A stretch of DNA of 64,000 nucleotides from Nakamurella sp040546275 (lineage in GTDB: Bacteria; Actinomycetota; Actinomycetes; Mycobacteriales; Nakamurellaceae). The notes below the pieces were generated by a model. That model ran no database searches, was not told where the DNA came from, and saw only the letters and a list, made by a program, of their open reading frames with translations. Of the stretch, positions 25,928 to 36,233 are shown piece by piece. Position 1 is the stretch's first letter, and each line of letters starts with the position of its first letter. The translations under genes and the position numbers were made by a program. The stretch is taken from assembly GCF_040546275.1 (NCBI RefSeq), contig NZ_JBEPNO010000001.1, positions 558,001 to 622,000 of the forward strand. Reading direction: 5' to 3'.

Positions 25928-25999
25928 GTGACAGAATTCGGGTGGTTCGACGAGGCCGGCCGCTGGGGCGGGTACGACCTCCGAATGCTCACGGAATGA
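25928..25999 (+). CDS. Candidate 23-residue small ORF
   Basis: GTG at 25928, five bases after the preceding stop, opens a 23-codon frame that contains FGWFDEAGRWGGYDLRMLTE and ends at TGA 25997-25999. The composition (Trp, Gly and acidic residues) is protein-like, but there is no clear ribosome site. It could be the remnant of a longer gene. From 26000 to the SCO4848-like stop at 26116 I see nothing else. Confidence 0.25.
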   Translation: MTEFGWFDEAGRWGGYDLRMLTE

Positions 26000-26115
26000 C
26001 TATGGCGACTCCGGCCGTGCCGCTGCCGGCCGCGTACCCACCACAGCCGCCGGGACCCCGCCGTCGCGACCGAGCACCCGCGGTCGTCGGCGGGCCTCAG
26101 CACATCGGTGTGGGC

Positions 26116-26415
26116 TCAGCCGTTGGCCGGGGCGGTCGGGACAGCCCCGGCCACGACCGGACGACGACCGGCCCGAATGCGCCGGTCGGCCAGGAAACCG
26201 CGGACGCCCAGGGTGCCGACGATGGTGCCCACCACCACCGCCGTGATCACCAGCACCGCGTGCACCAGCAGGAACGCAGTCGGTGAGGAGTGTCCGATGG
26301 AACCCGTCCACGCGCGCTGGTCCTGCCAGATGGCGACAGAGAAGCGTGGCCAGATGGCCCAGTTGAACACTCCGACCGCCACCAGGAACAAGGACCAACC
26401 ACGGGTAAGAATCAC
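26116..26415 (-). CDS. SCO4848-family small membrane protein
   Basis: A 99-residue protein with two transmembrane helices: WSLFLVAVGVFNWAIWPRF near the N-terminus, and FLLVHAVLVITAVVVGTIVGTLGVRGF in the second half. The loop between has the conserved Trp-rich segment IWQDQRAWTG and HSSPTAFLLVHAVL. This matches the SCO4848 family of uncharacterised actinobacterial membrane proteins. The GTG start at 26415 is preceded by a GATACT hexamer about 7 nt upstream, so the transcript may be leaderless. It is divergent from tex. Confidence 0.8.
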   Translation of the reverse strand: MILTRGWSLFLVAVGVFNWAIWPRFSVAIWQDQRAWTGSIGHSSPTAFLLVHAVLVITAVVVGTIVGTLGVRGFLADRRIRAGRRPVVAGAVPTAPANG

Positions 26416-26550
26416 TCCTGCAGTATCCGCCCGAAGCTGAGCCCGGGGCTGTGAGGCAACGGACAGCCGGCCCGCCGGAATAGGAGCTTGACCCGGCAAC
26501 AGGGGGCGGCGGGCATCTGAGGTCACCGTCCCAGGGCAGAATGCTTCCCC

Positions 26551-28935
<2,385 letters not shown>

Positions 28936-28989
28936 TCCCCCCGCCTGCCCGCTGGTGCTGCGCGGCGCTGCTGGACTGCCCGGCGCTGC

Positions 28990-29167
28990 TGCCCGGCGCA
29001 TACAGATCTGCTCGAAACGTCGCGTCAAGGGCAATTTTCGGGCCGAACCGTATGCGCCGGGCACATTCGTATGCGCGGGGCACAGCAGTACCCGCGGAGC
29101 ACAGCAGCACCCGCGGAGCACAGCAGCATGCGCGGGGCACAGCAGCACCCGCGGAGCACAGCAGCAG
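28990..29167. repeat. Dispersed palindromic intergenic element, copy B, with 19-bp tandem array
   Basis: A perfect 14-bp inverted repeat, TGCCCGGCGCATAC (28990-29003) and GTATGCGCCGGGCA (29050-29063), flanks a 46-bp centre. A second right arm, GTATGCGC, follows at 29069, 19 bp after the first, and runs into five 19-bp tandem units at 29073-29167 (form SCGCGGRGCACAGCAGYAN). Degenerate mirror-image units lie on the left (about 28955-28989). The arm and 19-bp period match copy A at 13499-13629. No gene lies in 28936-29254. Confidence 0.8.
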
Positions 29168-29240
29168 GCGCGAAGCGCGGGACGTGGGCAGGCTCACCCG
29201 GTCGGTCGCCGTGTTGGCGGGGCATCAGGCGTATCCCCGG

Positions 29241-29246
29241 TAGAAT
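29241..29246 (+). promoter_or_regulatory. -10 box for a probable leaderless abcF transcript
   Basis: TAGAAT lies eight bases before the GTG start codon at 29255, the distance expected from a -10 hexamer to a transcription start at the start codon itself. There is no Shine-Dalgarno. The best -35-like sequence, TTGGCG (29214-29219), is 21 bp away, so the -35 element is weak. Confidence 0.5.
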
Positions 29247-29254
29247 CGGAACAC

Positions 29255-30868
29255 GTGATCACTGCAACCGGCCTCGAACTCCGGGCCGGGACGCGGATCC
29301 TGCTGGCCGACACCACCGTCCGCCTCCAGCACGGCGACCGCGTCGGCCTGGTCGGGCGCAATGGCGCCGGCAAGACCACGAGTCTCCGGGTGCTGGCCGG
29401 TGAGCGCGCTCCCTACGGTGGGAACGTCGCCATCAGCGGCCCACTCGGCTACCTGCCCCAGGATCCCCGCGAGGGCGATCTCGACATGACGGCCCGCGAC
29501 CGTGTCCTCTCCGCCCGTGGCCTCGACGTGCTGGTCGCTCAACTGGAGAAGGTCCACATCCAGATGGCCGAGCTCACGGGCAAGGAAGCGGAGGACGCCG
29601 TCGAGCGCTACGGCAGGATCGAGGAGCGCTTCTCCACCCTTGGGGGCTACGCAGCCGAGTCCGAGGCCGCCCGCATCACGTCCAACCTCGGACTGCCGGA
29701 TCGCATTCTCGAGCAGCCGATGCGCACCCTGTCCGGCGGTCAGCGCCGTCGGGTCGAGCTGGCCCGGATCCTGTTCGCGGCGGCCGATGCCGGCGACGGC
29801 ACCATGCTGCTGCTCGACGAACCCACCAACCACCTCGACGCCGACTCGATCACCTGGCTCCGTGACTTCCTCAAGGGCTTCACCGGCGGGCTGGTGATCA
29901 TCTCGCACGACGTCGAGCTGCTGGCGGCGGTGGTCAACAAGGTCTGGTTCCTCGACGCCGTCCGCGGCGAGCTCGACGTCTACAACATGACGTGGGGCCG
30001 TTACCTGGAAGCCCGCGCCACCGACGAGCAGCGCCGCCGCCGCGAGCGCGCCAACGCCGAGAAGAAGGCGTCCGTCCTGATGACGCAGGCGGCCAAGCTC
30101 GGAGCCAAAGCCACGAAGGCCGCTGCCGCCCACCAGATGGTGCGCCGGGCAGAGGCCCTGATCTCCAACCTCGACGAGGTCCGCGTCTCGGACAAGGTCG
30201 CCAAGATCCGATTTCCGGAGCCGGCTTCCTGCGGCAAGACCCCGCTCACCGCCAAGAACCTGTCCAAGCACTACGGCTCGTTGGAGATCTTCACCGGCGT
30301 CGACCTGGCCATCGACCGCGGCAGCCGGGTGGTGGTGCTCGGTTTCAACGGTGCCGGCAAGACCACCCTGCTCAAGCTGCTCGGCGGACGGGAGAAGCCC
30401 GACACCGGGGCCGTCGAGCCGGGTTACGGACTCAAGCTCGGCTACTACGCCCAGGAGCACGAGACGCTGGATCCGGATCGCTCCGTCTGGGAGAACATCC
30501 GCAGCGCCGCTCCCGACGCCGGGGCGCAGGAGCTGCGCAATCTGCTCGGTTCGTTCCTGTTCACCGGCGAGCAGCTGGAACAACGTGCCGGCACGCTCTC
30601 CGGTGGCGAGAAGACCCGGCTGGCGCTGGCCGGGCTTGTCTCGTCGGCCGCCAACGTGCTGCTGCTCGACGAGCCGACCAACAACCTCGATCCGGCCAGC
30701 CGGGAGCAGGTGCTGGACGCGCTGCGCCGTTACGCCGGCGCCGTCGTGTTGGTCACCCACGATCCCGGAGCCGTTGCGGCCCTGCACCCGGAGCGGGTCA
30801 TCCTGCTGCCCGACGGCAGCGAGGACCATTGGTCCGCCGATTACCTCGATCTCGTCGAGCTCGCCTGA
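29255..30868 (+). CDS. ABC-F family ATPase (Rv1473-like)
   Basis: Soluble ABC protein with two ATPase domains and no membrane part, 537 residues; ABC-F proteins act on the ribosome. Domain 1 has GRNGAGKTTSLRVLAGE (about residue 36), LSGGQRRRVELARILF and LLLLDEPTNHLDADS. The basic linker is at about 245-310 (EQRRRRERANAEKKASVLMTQ). Domain 2 has GFNGAGKTTLLKLLGG, LSGGEKTRLALAGLV and LLLDEPTNNLDP. The GTG at 29255 is chosen because homologues begin MITATGLELR. The frame stays open upstream only through repeat DNA. It is the homologue of Rv1473, which is annotated as a macrolide transporter ATPase; resistance or translation factor roles are both possible. Confidence 0.93.
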   Translation: MITATGLELRAGTRILLADTTVRLQHGDRVGLVGRNGAGKTTSLRVLAGERAPYGGNVAISGPLGYLPQDPREGDLDMTARDRVLSARGLDVLVAQLEKVHIQMAELTGKEAEDAVERYGRIEERFSTLGGYAAESEAARITSNLGLPDRILEQPMRTLSGGQRRRVELARILFAAADAGDGTMLLLDEPTNHLDADSITWLRDFLKGFTGGLVIISHDVELLAAVVNKVWFLDAVRGELDVYNMTWGRYLEARATDEQRRRRERANAEKKASVLMTQAAKLGAKATKAAAAHQMVRRAEALISNLDEVRVSDKVAKIRFPEPASCGKTPLTAKNLSKHYGSLEIFTGVDLAIDRGSRVVVLGFNGAGKTTLLKLLGGREKPDTGAVEPGYGLKLGYYAQEHETLDPDRSVWENIRSAAPDAGAQELRNLLGSFLFTGEQLEQRAGTLSGGEKTRLALAGLVSSAANVLLLDEPTNNLDPASREQVLDALRRYAGAVVLVTHDPGAVAALHPERVILLPDGSEDHWSADYLDLVELA

Positions 30869-30997
30869 GTCTGCCTCGTGCCGGGCGAGCGTCGTCTGAC
30901 CTGCGACTCCGCCCGAACCGGGAGGCCTGGCACGCGGTGATCGTCACCGGCCACCAAATCCGCGCCAGCAGTGGCGGGCCGGTCGGTTCTGCTCGAT

Positions 30998-31016
30998 CAT
31001 GGGTGGATCACCCATG
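30998..31016. promoter_or_regulatory. Inverted repeat upstream of the small HTH gene
   Basis: CATGGGT-GGATC-ACCCATG, a perfect 7-bp inverted repeat with a 5-bp centre, lies 50 bp before the HTH gene and 129 bp after abcF. It could be an operator for the HTH protein or a short terminator for abcF; no T-run follows. I see nothing else in the 198-bp abcF-HTH space. Confidence 0.35.
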
Positions 31017-31066
31017 CCGACGCCGCCGGGTGGGACTGTCCTGCAGTCCGCCGACGGGCCGACTCG

Positions 31067-31354
31067 ATGTCAGAAGAAGGTGCGGACGTGGTAGCAGAGT
31101 CGCCATCAACGCCAGCAACACAGACCAAGTCGGATCCGGGCAAGGCCGGCACGATCCGCAAGGGAGCCAGGATCACCGGCTCCGCGCGGGACAAACTGAC
31201 TACCGATCTCCGGCGGAAGTACGAGAAGGGCCTGAGCATCAGGGCTCTCGCCGACGGGACCGGCCGGTCCTATGGGTTCGTCCATCGATTGCTGGTGGAC
31301 GCCGACGTACCGCTGCGGGGTCGCGGCGGCGCCACCCGCACGAAGAAGAAGTAG
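31067..31354 (+). CDS. Small helix-turn-helix protein (Rv1473A-like)
   Basis: A 95-residue protein from ATG 31067. The first 30 residues are variable and acidic. The conserved part, about 40-95, has a predicted helix-turn-helix (LRRKYEKGLSIRALADGTGRSYGFVHRLLVDADVPLRGRGG) and a basic KKK end. It matches the short HTH protein next to the ABC-F gene in mycobacteria (Rv1473A). Starts at later codons are possible because homologues are near 65 residues. DNA binding is inferred from the motif; targets are unknown. Confidence 0.82.
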   Translation: MSEEGADVVAESPSTPATQTKSDPGKAGTIRKGARITGSARDKLTTDLRRKYEKGLSIRALADGTGRSYGFVHRLLVDADVPLRGRGGATRTKKK

Positions 31355-31429
31355 CGGCATCCGACCGGACGTGCCGAGCCCGGCCCGTAGAGGGCCGTCG
31401 GCGAACACCGGTCTGGTACCAATGGACCG

Positions 31430-32278
31430 GTGACGACACCCTCTGCACCTTTCCCGGCGAACGCGGCACCTTCCCCCCACCTGGCCGGGGCGCGATCGTT
31501 CGATGACGAACTGCTCGCCCGCGGTCGGCTGGCCGTCGAGGTGACGGGCACGGTCCTGACGATCACCCTCGACCGCCCGGACATCCGGAACGCCCAGCTG
31601 CCGGCGACCTGGGAGGCGTTGGCGTACATCGGATCGCGGGTGCCGGCTCACATCCGTGTAGTGGTGGTGCGCGGGTCCGGCGAGTCGTTCTCGTCCGGGT
31701 TGGACCGGTCGATGTTCACCCCTGGTCCGGAGTCGGTGCTGATGCAGATCGCCTCGGCGCCGGACACGGTGGCGCATCACATGATCGCCGACTTCCAGCG
31801 CGGGTTCACCTGGTTGTCGGACCCGTCGTTCGTCTCGATCGCCGCGGTCCGCGGGCACGCGGTCGGAGCGGGCTTCCAGCTGGCCCTGGCCTGCGATCTG
31901 GTGGTGGCCGCGGACGACGCCCAGTTCTGCATGGCCGAGGTGGGGCTCGGTCTGGTCCCGGACCTCGGCGGCACCGGCTCCCTGGTCCGGGCGGTCGGTT
32001 ACCAACGCGCGTTGGAGATCTGCGTGACCGGCCGACGGGTCGGTGCGCCGGAAGCGGTCCGGATCGGCCTGGCCCTGGTGTCGGCGCCGGCTGCCGACCT
32101 CGATGTCGCGGTCGGCGACCTGGTCGACGCGATTCTGGCCGTGCCCGTGGAGGCGGGCCGCTCGGTGACCAGGCTCATCGGCTCCGCTACCGTGCTCAAC
32201 GCTGAGGATCAGCTGGTGGCCGAGCAGAGTGAGCAGGTCAAACGACTGCGGGAGCTGGCGGCAGGCGGCGGGCGCTGA
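31430..32278 (+). CDS. Enoyl-CoA hydratase/isomerase (crotonase) family protein
   Basis: Crotonase-fold enzyme of 282 residues acting on acyl-CoA, probably in fatty-acid or ring-fragment oxidation. Oxyanion-hole segments are GESFSSGLDRSMF (about 84-96) and AVRGHAVGAGFQLALACDLVVA (about 139-160), followed by MAEVGLGLVPDLGGTGSLVRAVG with a possible catalytic Glu. The position beside the ABC-F and HTH genes matches echA12 (Rv1472) in mycobacteria. The start is the GTG at 31430; the N-terminal 25 residues are low-complexity. Its stop overlaps the methyltransferase start by one base. Confidence 0.88.
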   Translation: MTTPSAPFPANAAPSPHLAGARSFDDELLARGRLAVEVTGTVLTITLDRPDIRNAQLPATWEALAYIGSRVPAHIRVVVVRGSGESFSSGLDRSMFTPGPESVLMQIASAPDTVAHHMIADFQRGFTWLSDPSFVSIAAVRGHAVGAGFQLALACDLVVAADDAQFCMAEVGLGLVPDLGGTGSLVRAVGYQRALEICVTGRRVGAPEAVRIGLALVSAPAADLDVAVGDLVDAILAVPVEAGRSVTRLIGSATVLNAEDQLVAEQSEQVKRLRELAAGGGR

Positions 32279-32898
32279 TGTCGAAGCAGTCGGATCTCTT
32301 CGAGGACTTCTATCTACGGGCCGGATCCAACCTGCACGAGGTACCCTGGGCCAATCTCGTGCCGAACGCGGCCATGGTGCAGTTGCTCGATACTCTGCCC
32401 GCGTCGGCCGGCGGCCGTGCGCTGGTGGTCGGCTGCGGGCTGGGCGACGACGCCGAGGAGTTGGCCCGCAGGGGATATGCGGTCACCGCCTTCGACGTGG
32501 CACCGACGGCGATCGACCGGTGCCATCAGCGCTACCCGGATTCCGACGTCGAATACGTCCTGGCCGACGTCTTGGAGCTTCCGTCCCGCTGGGCGGGGCG
32601 TTTCGACCTGGTCATCGAAATCCGTACGCTGCAGTGCCTTCCGGCCGACGAGCGCCCAATTGGTGCGACCGAGATCGCCCGCACGGTCGCTCCCGGCGGG
32701 CGGCTCTACGTGCGGTGCTATCGATTGACGGACGAGATCGTCGACCGCTTCGATGGTCCGCCGTGGCCCCTCGACCGGGCGGATCTCCAGGTGTTCACCA
32801 CCGTGGGTCTGATCACCGAGCGGTTGGAGGAGAACGATGTCGGACTCCCCGGTGCCGACCGCGGCCCGACCTTCACCGCGGTGTACCGGCGACCCTGA
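32278..32898 (+). CDS. Class I SAM-dependent methyltransferase
   Basis: Rossmann-fold methyltransferase, 206 residues. It has the SAM-binding motif RALVVGCGLGDDAEELARRGYAV (about residues 47-69), the acidic residue at the end of strand 2 (TAFDVAPTAIDRC), VLADVLELP and the post-motif IRTLQCLPADER. It resembles small-molecule or thiol methyltransferases of the TPMT-like group, but the substrate cannot be told. Its ATG shares one base with the crotonase stop (TGATG), so the two are coupled. Its 3' end overlaps the convergent membrane protein gene by 26 bp. Confidence 0.88.
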   Translation: MSKQSDLFEDFYLRAGSNLHEVPWANLVPNAAMVQLLDTLPASAGGRALVVGCGLGDDAEELARRGYAVTAFDVAPTAIDRCHQRYPDSDVEYVLADVLELPSRWAGRFDLVIEIRTLQCLPADERPIGATEIARTVAPGGRLYVRCYRLTDEIVDRFDGPPWPLDRADLQVFTTVGLITERLEENDVGLPGADRGPTFTAVYRRP

Positions 32899-33856
32899 CC
32901 ACGCCGAAGCTGAGCAGCATCACCACCAGCACCGGCAGCTCGAGGTAGGCGTGATAGCTGGCCAGGGCGGAGTACACGGTGCGGCCCTGGCCGTAGTCCA
33001 CGACGAACAACAGCAGCAGTGCGGCGCCGGCGCCCAGTCCGAGTGCCCAGGTACGCCAGCCGCGGAGCCACGGCACCCGTCGTTCGAACGCGGCCGTGGT
33101 GGCGGGCGCGTACCGCGGCAGGAAGAACACCCAGACGACGAAGTGCATCAGTTGAAGGAATGCGAACACCGTCAGGAAACGGATGCCAACAGTGGTTCCC
33201 CAGGTCCCCGGGAGGGTGGTGCCCGCGGCCACCACCTGCGGGATCGCCGCGAAGGTCCGCACCGTCCCAGCTGTTCCGGCCATCCAGCGGTCGAGCAGAC
33301 CGGACAGCATGACGGCCGGCACCAGCACCACCCAGCTCAGCTGGACCGCCAGGAACAACGTCCGCGCCCGACGGGTGAACGCCCGGGAGAACTCCCAGAG
33401 GAAGGCCAGCGGCACCAGGTTGTGCAGGTGCGTGATCACCACGACGTGGTACGACGGCCAGGTCAGCGACGCCGCCAGTGCACCCGACAGCACCACCGCG
33501 CCCGCCAGCGCCGCCCACCGGTAGCGACGCAGGCCCCACCAGGTTGCCGTTCCGAGAATGCCGTACGTCAGCACGATCTCGGCCCGGACCGTCCAGGCCA
33601 GCCCGAACGCGGCCCCGACCAGCCGGACGAGCACAATGCCGGTGATGAGGGCCACCAGCAACTGCAGCAGCGGCCTGCCGAGCAGTGCGCTGAACCGACC
33701 CCCGATGTACCGGAGCTCGAGCACGTTGTGGAGCACTCCGAACACCATCAGCGCGACAGCGGTCGTCGTCAGTGGCGCACGCAGGGCGAGTCCGAGCGAC
33801 AGCACGGCGAAAGCCAGCAGACCGAGCGTCCCCGCCCTGACCGCTGACCTGGGCAT
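32873..33856 (-). CDS. Polytopic membrane protein of unknown function
   Basis: A 327-residue protein with about eight transmembrane helices. Notable polar positions within helices are MVFGVLHNVLELRYIGGRF, SYHVVVITHLHNLVPLAFLWEF and FAFLQLMHFVVWVFFLPRYAP; the repeated His residues could bind metal or cofactor. I do not recognise the family with confidence. The start at ATG 33856 is 3 bp from the start of the divergent membrane protein gene, so each promoter must lie in the other gene or the true start is internal. Confidence 0.75.
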   Translation of the reverse strand: MPRSAVRAGTLGLLAFAVLSLGLALRAPLTTTAVALMVFGVLHNVLELRYIGGRFSALLGRPLLQLLVALITGIVLVRLVGAAFGLAWTVRAEIVLTYGILGTATWWGLRRYRWAALAGAVVLSGALAASLTWPSYHVVVITHLHNLVPLAFLWEFSRAFTRRARTLFLAVQLSWVVLVPAVMLSGLLDRWMAGTAGTVRTFAAIPQVVAAGTTLPGTWGTTVGIRFLTVFAFLQLMHFVVWVFFLPRYAPATTAAFERRVPWLRGWRTWALGLGAGAALLLLFVVDYGQGRTVYSALASYHAYLELPVLVVMLLSFGVVRVAGTPR

Positions 33857-33859
33857 CGG

Positions 33860-34213
33860 ATGATCGACTGGCTGCGCGCTTTCGCTGTGACGCTGCTGGT
33901 CGAGCTCCCGATCTACGCGCTGCTGCTGCGCCGGTGGTGCTCCACCTCCCGCGCCGCGGCCCTGGGACTGCTGGCCAACGTGATCACGCACCCGCTGCTC
34001 TGGTTCGGTCTGGTCGACCTCCACGCCGGAACGGCGGCCCGCACGGTGGTGCTCGTTGCCGCCGAGGTGGCCGTGTGGCTCGTCGAGTGGTCCGTGCTGG
34101 TGCTCGGTCTGCGGCGAACCGAGCGGGGCGGAGCGGATCGCCGGGAACTTGCGGCGATCACCGGCCTGGTCAATCTCGCGTCCTTCGGGGTCGGCCTCCT
34201 GCTGCTGGGCTGA
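33860..34213 (+). CDS. Small membrane protein, four helices
   Basis: A 117-residue hydrophobic protein with four predicted transmembrane segments: LRAFAVTLLVELPIYALLL, ALGLLANVITHPLLWFGLV, VVLVAAEVAVWLVEWSVLVL and ITGLVNLASFGVGLLLLG. The conserved-looking polar residues are VELPIY, NVITHPLLW and EVAVWLVEW, with a Glu or His in each helix. This pattern suggests a functional channel or enzyme rather than a simple anchor. The family is not recognised. The start lies 3 bp from the divergent gene at 33856; the two may work together. Confidence 0.7.
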   Translation: MIDWLRAFAVTLLVELPIYALLLRRWCSTSRAAALGLLANVITHPLLWFGLVDLHAGTAARTVVLVAAEVAVWLVEWSVLVLGLRRTERGGADRRELAAITGLVNLASFGVGLLLLG

Positions 34214-34248
34214 GTCCCGACCGGCCCCGATGGTGGGCCGCCCGACGC

Positions 34249-34404
34249 TCACGGTCGATTCCGTCGACGCCGCAGCCACCAGATCAACAACGCGATCGCC
34301 GCCAGCACCACGACGACCAGCACGATCGTGACGACGGTCCCGGAGCGTCCGTCGATCGGCGAGCTGGGTGCGATGTCGGCAAGCCAGGGGATGGAGGTCG
34401 TCAT
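34249..34404 (-). CDS. 51-residue single-pass membrane protein
   Basis: A short protein beginning MTTSIPWLADIAPSSPIDGRSG. One strongly hydrophobic helix follows (TVVTIVLVVVVLAAIALLIWW), and the protein ends in the basic tail LRRRRNRP, so the N-terminus is probably outside and the C-terminus inside. The clear signal-anchor pattern and stop position support it, but the ribosome site is weak. The intergenic region up to 34569 contains a 10-bp palindrome, CGCTATAGCG (34449-34458), of unknown meaning. Confidence 0.5.
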   Translation of the reverse strand: MTTSIPWLADIAPSSPIDGRSGTVVTIVLVVVVLAAIALLIWWLRRRRNRP

Positions 34405-34568
34405 GGCCAGAGCATGGCAGAACCGACGCTGACGTCCTGCTGAACGCGCGCTATAGCGAGCACTTCGCAGGACGCTGGGGGTGGAACCAGCCGGGGTGCC
34501 GTCTCGTCGCAGCAAGGTGGCCGTCGAACCTCGGTCACCCACTTCCAGCACGCAGGGGATGCCGAACG

Positions 34569-36221
34569 GTGACGGTACGCACGATCGGTCGGACGGTTGC
34601 CGGAGCGGCGGTCGTCGCGGGAGGCGCAGTCGTCTGGTTTCTCGGCGCCGGCCCCGCCCATCCGGACACGACCGTTCTGCTCGTCGCCGCTCTGGTGCTG
34701 GCGGCCCTTCTGGTGCTCGGCTCTGTCCTGACGAGCACGCCGACCGGCCGGCTCGGCGCCGTGATCGTGATGACCGGCCTCACCGCCTGTCCCGCCTGGT
34801 TGTCCCTGAACGAGTTCGCCGGCGGTACCCCGGGACTGCGGTACCCGGCCCTGACCCTGTGCGGCCTGGTGGCGACCGCGGGTCTGGCCGCGGCCTGCCG
34901 CCGGCCCGCCGCGCCCCCGACCGGCGAGGATCACCCGCGGAGTTCCTGGCGCATCGGGCTTCTCGCCGCCGCAGTGGCATCGGGGACGGCGGCGATCTGC
35001 ATCGGTTGCGGCATCGGACTCGGGGCGGTGGCAGTGGCGGGACCCGTTGACTCCGACACCGCCGCAGCACAGGCGCCGAGCGCCTATCCCGGTCTGGTCG
35101 GGACGACCGCCCGGACGGTCGATGTGCAGGACCGCGCGTTCCCCACGACCGACCGCGACACCGTCGCGGCCGGCACCGGGTTCGTCACCTTGAATCGCTA
35201 TCCCGGAGCCGGGGAGAATACGGTGAAGGGCGTCGATGGGCCGACCGGCGTGCTTCGCTGGACCTACCGTCTCTCCGGAGCCAGCACGGTGGCGCTGGCC
35301 ACCTCGACCGCCGGCCGCTACGTGATCGCGACCTTTGCTCCCGGGGGAGTGGATCGGCCGCGATGGCACCGCCTGGTGGTGCTGGACGCCGTCACCGGGG
35401 CCCAGATGTGGATGACCGACGTGGCCGCGACGGGCGCCGATGGGTTGGCACCGACAGACCAGATCCTGCCGCTTGCCGAGGCTGATCTCCTCGACTCCAG
35501 GAACGCCGGCGGAAACCGCCTGGTCGCCCTCGATCTGGCCTCCGGTCGGAAACTGTGGACGTGGCAGGCTGCGCCGGGTTGTCAGGACGAGACTCGAAGA
35601 CCGACATCGGTTGCCGCCCTAACCTTCCGGGTGGTCCAGTGCGGGCTTTCGGCCCAGCTCGTCGCGCTGGACGCCGCCGGCGCCGACCGGTGGCGTCATT
35701 CGACGACGGTGACCCTGGCGAAGGACGCCGATCCGGCACGGTGGGGATTCGTCCCGTTCCTGGAGGCGTCGTCGGGCGGCGTCGCGCTGCGCCTGTACGC
35801 CAGCAGCGGCGGATTCGACGTCAACGGCAATGTCGTTCTCGGGGTAGCGGACGGATCCGTGCTCCAGAAGTGCGCCACTGTCGACTGTTCCCTGGTCGGA
35901 GAGGCCAATGGATCCCTGGTGCTCCTGCGGGCGTCGGACGGGGTCCGGCTGATCGGATCCGACCGTCGGATGGTCGACGCGAAGAAGGCATACTGCGGCA
36001 GCGGTCCCGGCCGCGAATGGTCCTCCGTCGGGAACGTCTACTACGCGTTGTGCCCGGCCGAGTCCGGTCCGACCACCATGATCAGCTTCGACCTGACGAC
36101 CGGGGCGTCCAGATCGGTCGTGCTCCCGGCGGGTACTGCTCGAGCAGCGATTCCGATACCCGGTGGCGTGCTCGTCGTCATGAGCGCGACGGACGGCTTT
36201 CGCTACGTCACGGTGCGCTGA
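34569..36221 (+). CDS. Membrane-anchored PQQ-like beta-propeller protein
   Basis: A 550-residue protein from GTG 34569 (AGGGGA 10 nt upstream). The N-terminal 160 residues have about four helices (GAAVVAGGAVVWFLGAG; TTVLLVAALVLAALLVLGSVL; ALTLCGLVATAGLAAAC; IGLLAAAVASGTAAICIGCGIGLGAV). The remainder is an extracytoplasmic propeller with PQQ/BamB-like blades (GPTGVLRWTYRLSG, DAVTGAQMWMTDV, LASGRKLWTWQA, GADRWRHST). Four Cys in the later blades could form disulfides. Similar proteins are common and uncharacterised in actinobacteria. It converges with acnR (12 bp between stops). Confidence 0.8.
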   Translation: MTVRTIGRTVAGAAVVAGGAVVWFLGAGPAHPDTTVLLVAALVLAALLVLGSVLTSTPTGRLGAVIVMTGLTACPAWLSLNEFAGGTPGLRYPALTLCGLVATAGLAAACRRPAAPPTGEDHPRSSWRIGLLAAAVASGTAAICIGCGIGLGAVAVAGPVDSDTAAAQAPSAYPGLVGTTARTVDVQDRAFPTTDRDTVAAGTGFVTLNRYPGAGENTVKGVDGPTGVLRWTYRLSGASTVALATSTAGRYVIATFAPGGVDRPRWHRLVVLDAVTGAQMWMTDVAATGADGLAPTDQILPLAEADLLDSRNAGGNRLVALDLASGRKLWTWQAAPGCQDETRRPTSVAALTFRVVQCGLSAQLVALDAAGADRWRHSTTVTLAKDADPARWGFVPFLEASSGGVALRLYASSGGFDVNGNVVLGVADGSVLQKCATVDCSLVGEANGSLVLLRASDGVRLIGSDRRMVDAKKAYCGSGPGREWSSVGNVYYALCPAESGPTTMISFDLTTGASRSVVLPAGTARAAIPIPGGVLVVMSATDGFRYVTVR

Positions 36222-36233
36222 TCCACGACGTCC

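Noticed and set aside
29073..29167. 19-bp repeats as CRISPR
   Set aside because: No spacers, unit too short, and sequence related to the neighbouring palindrome arm.
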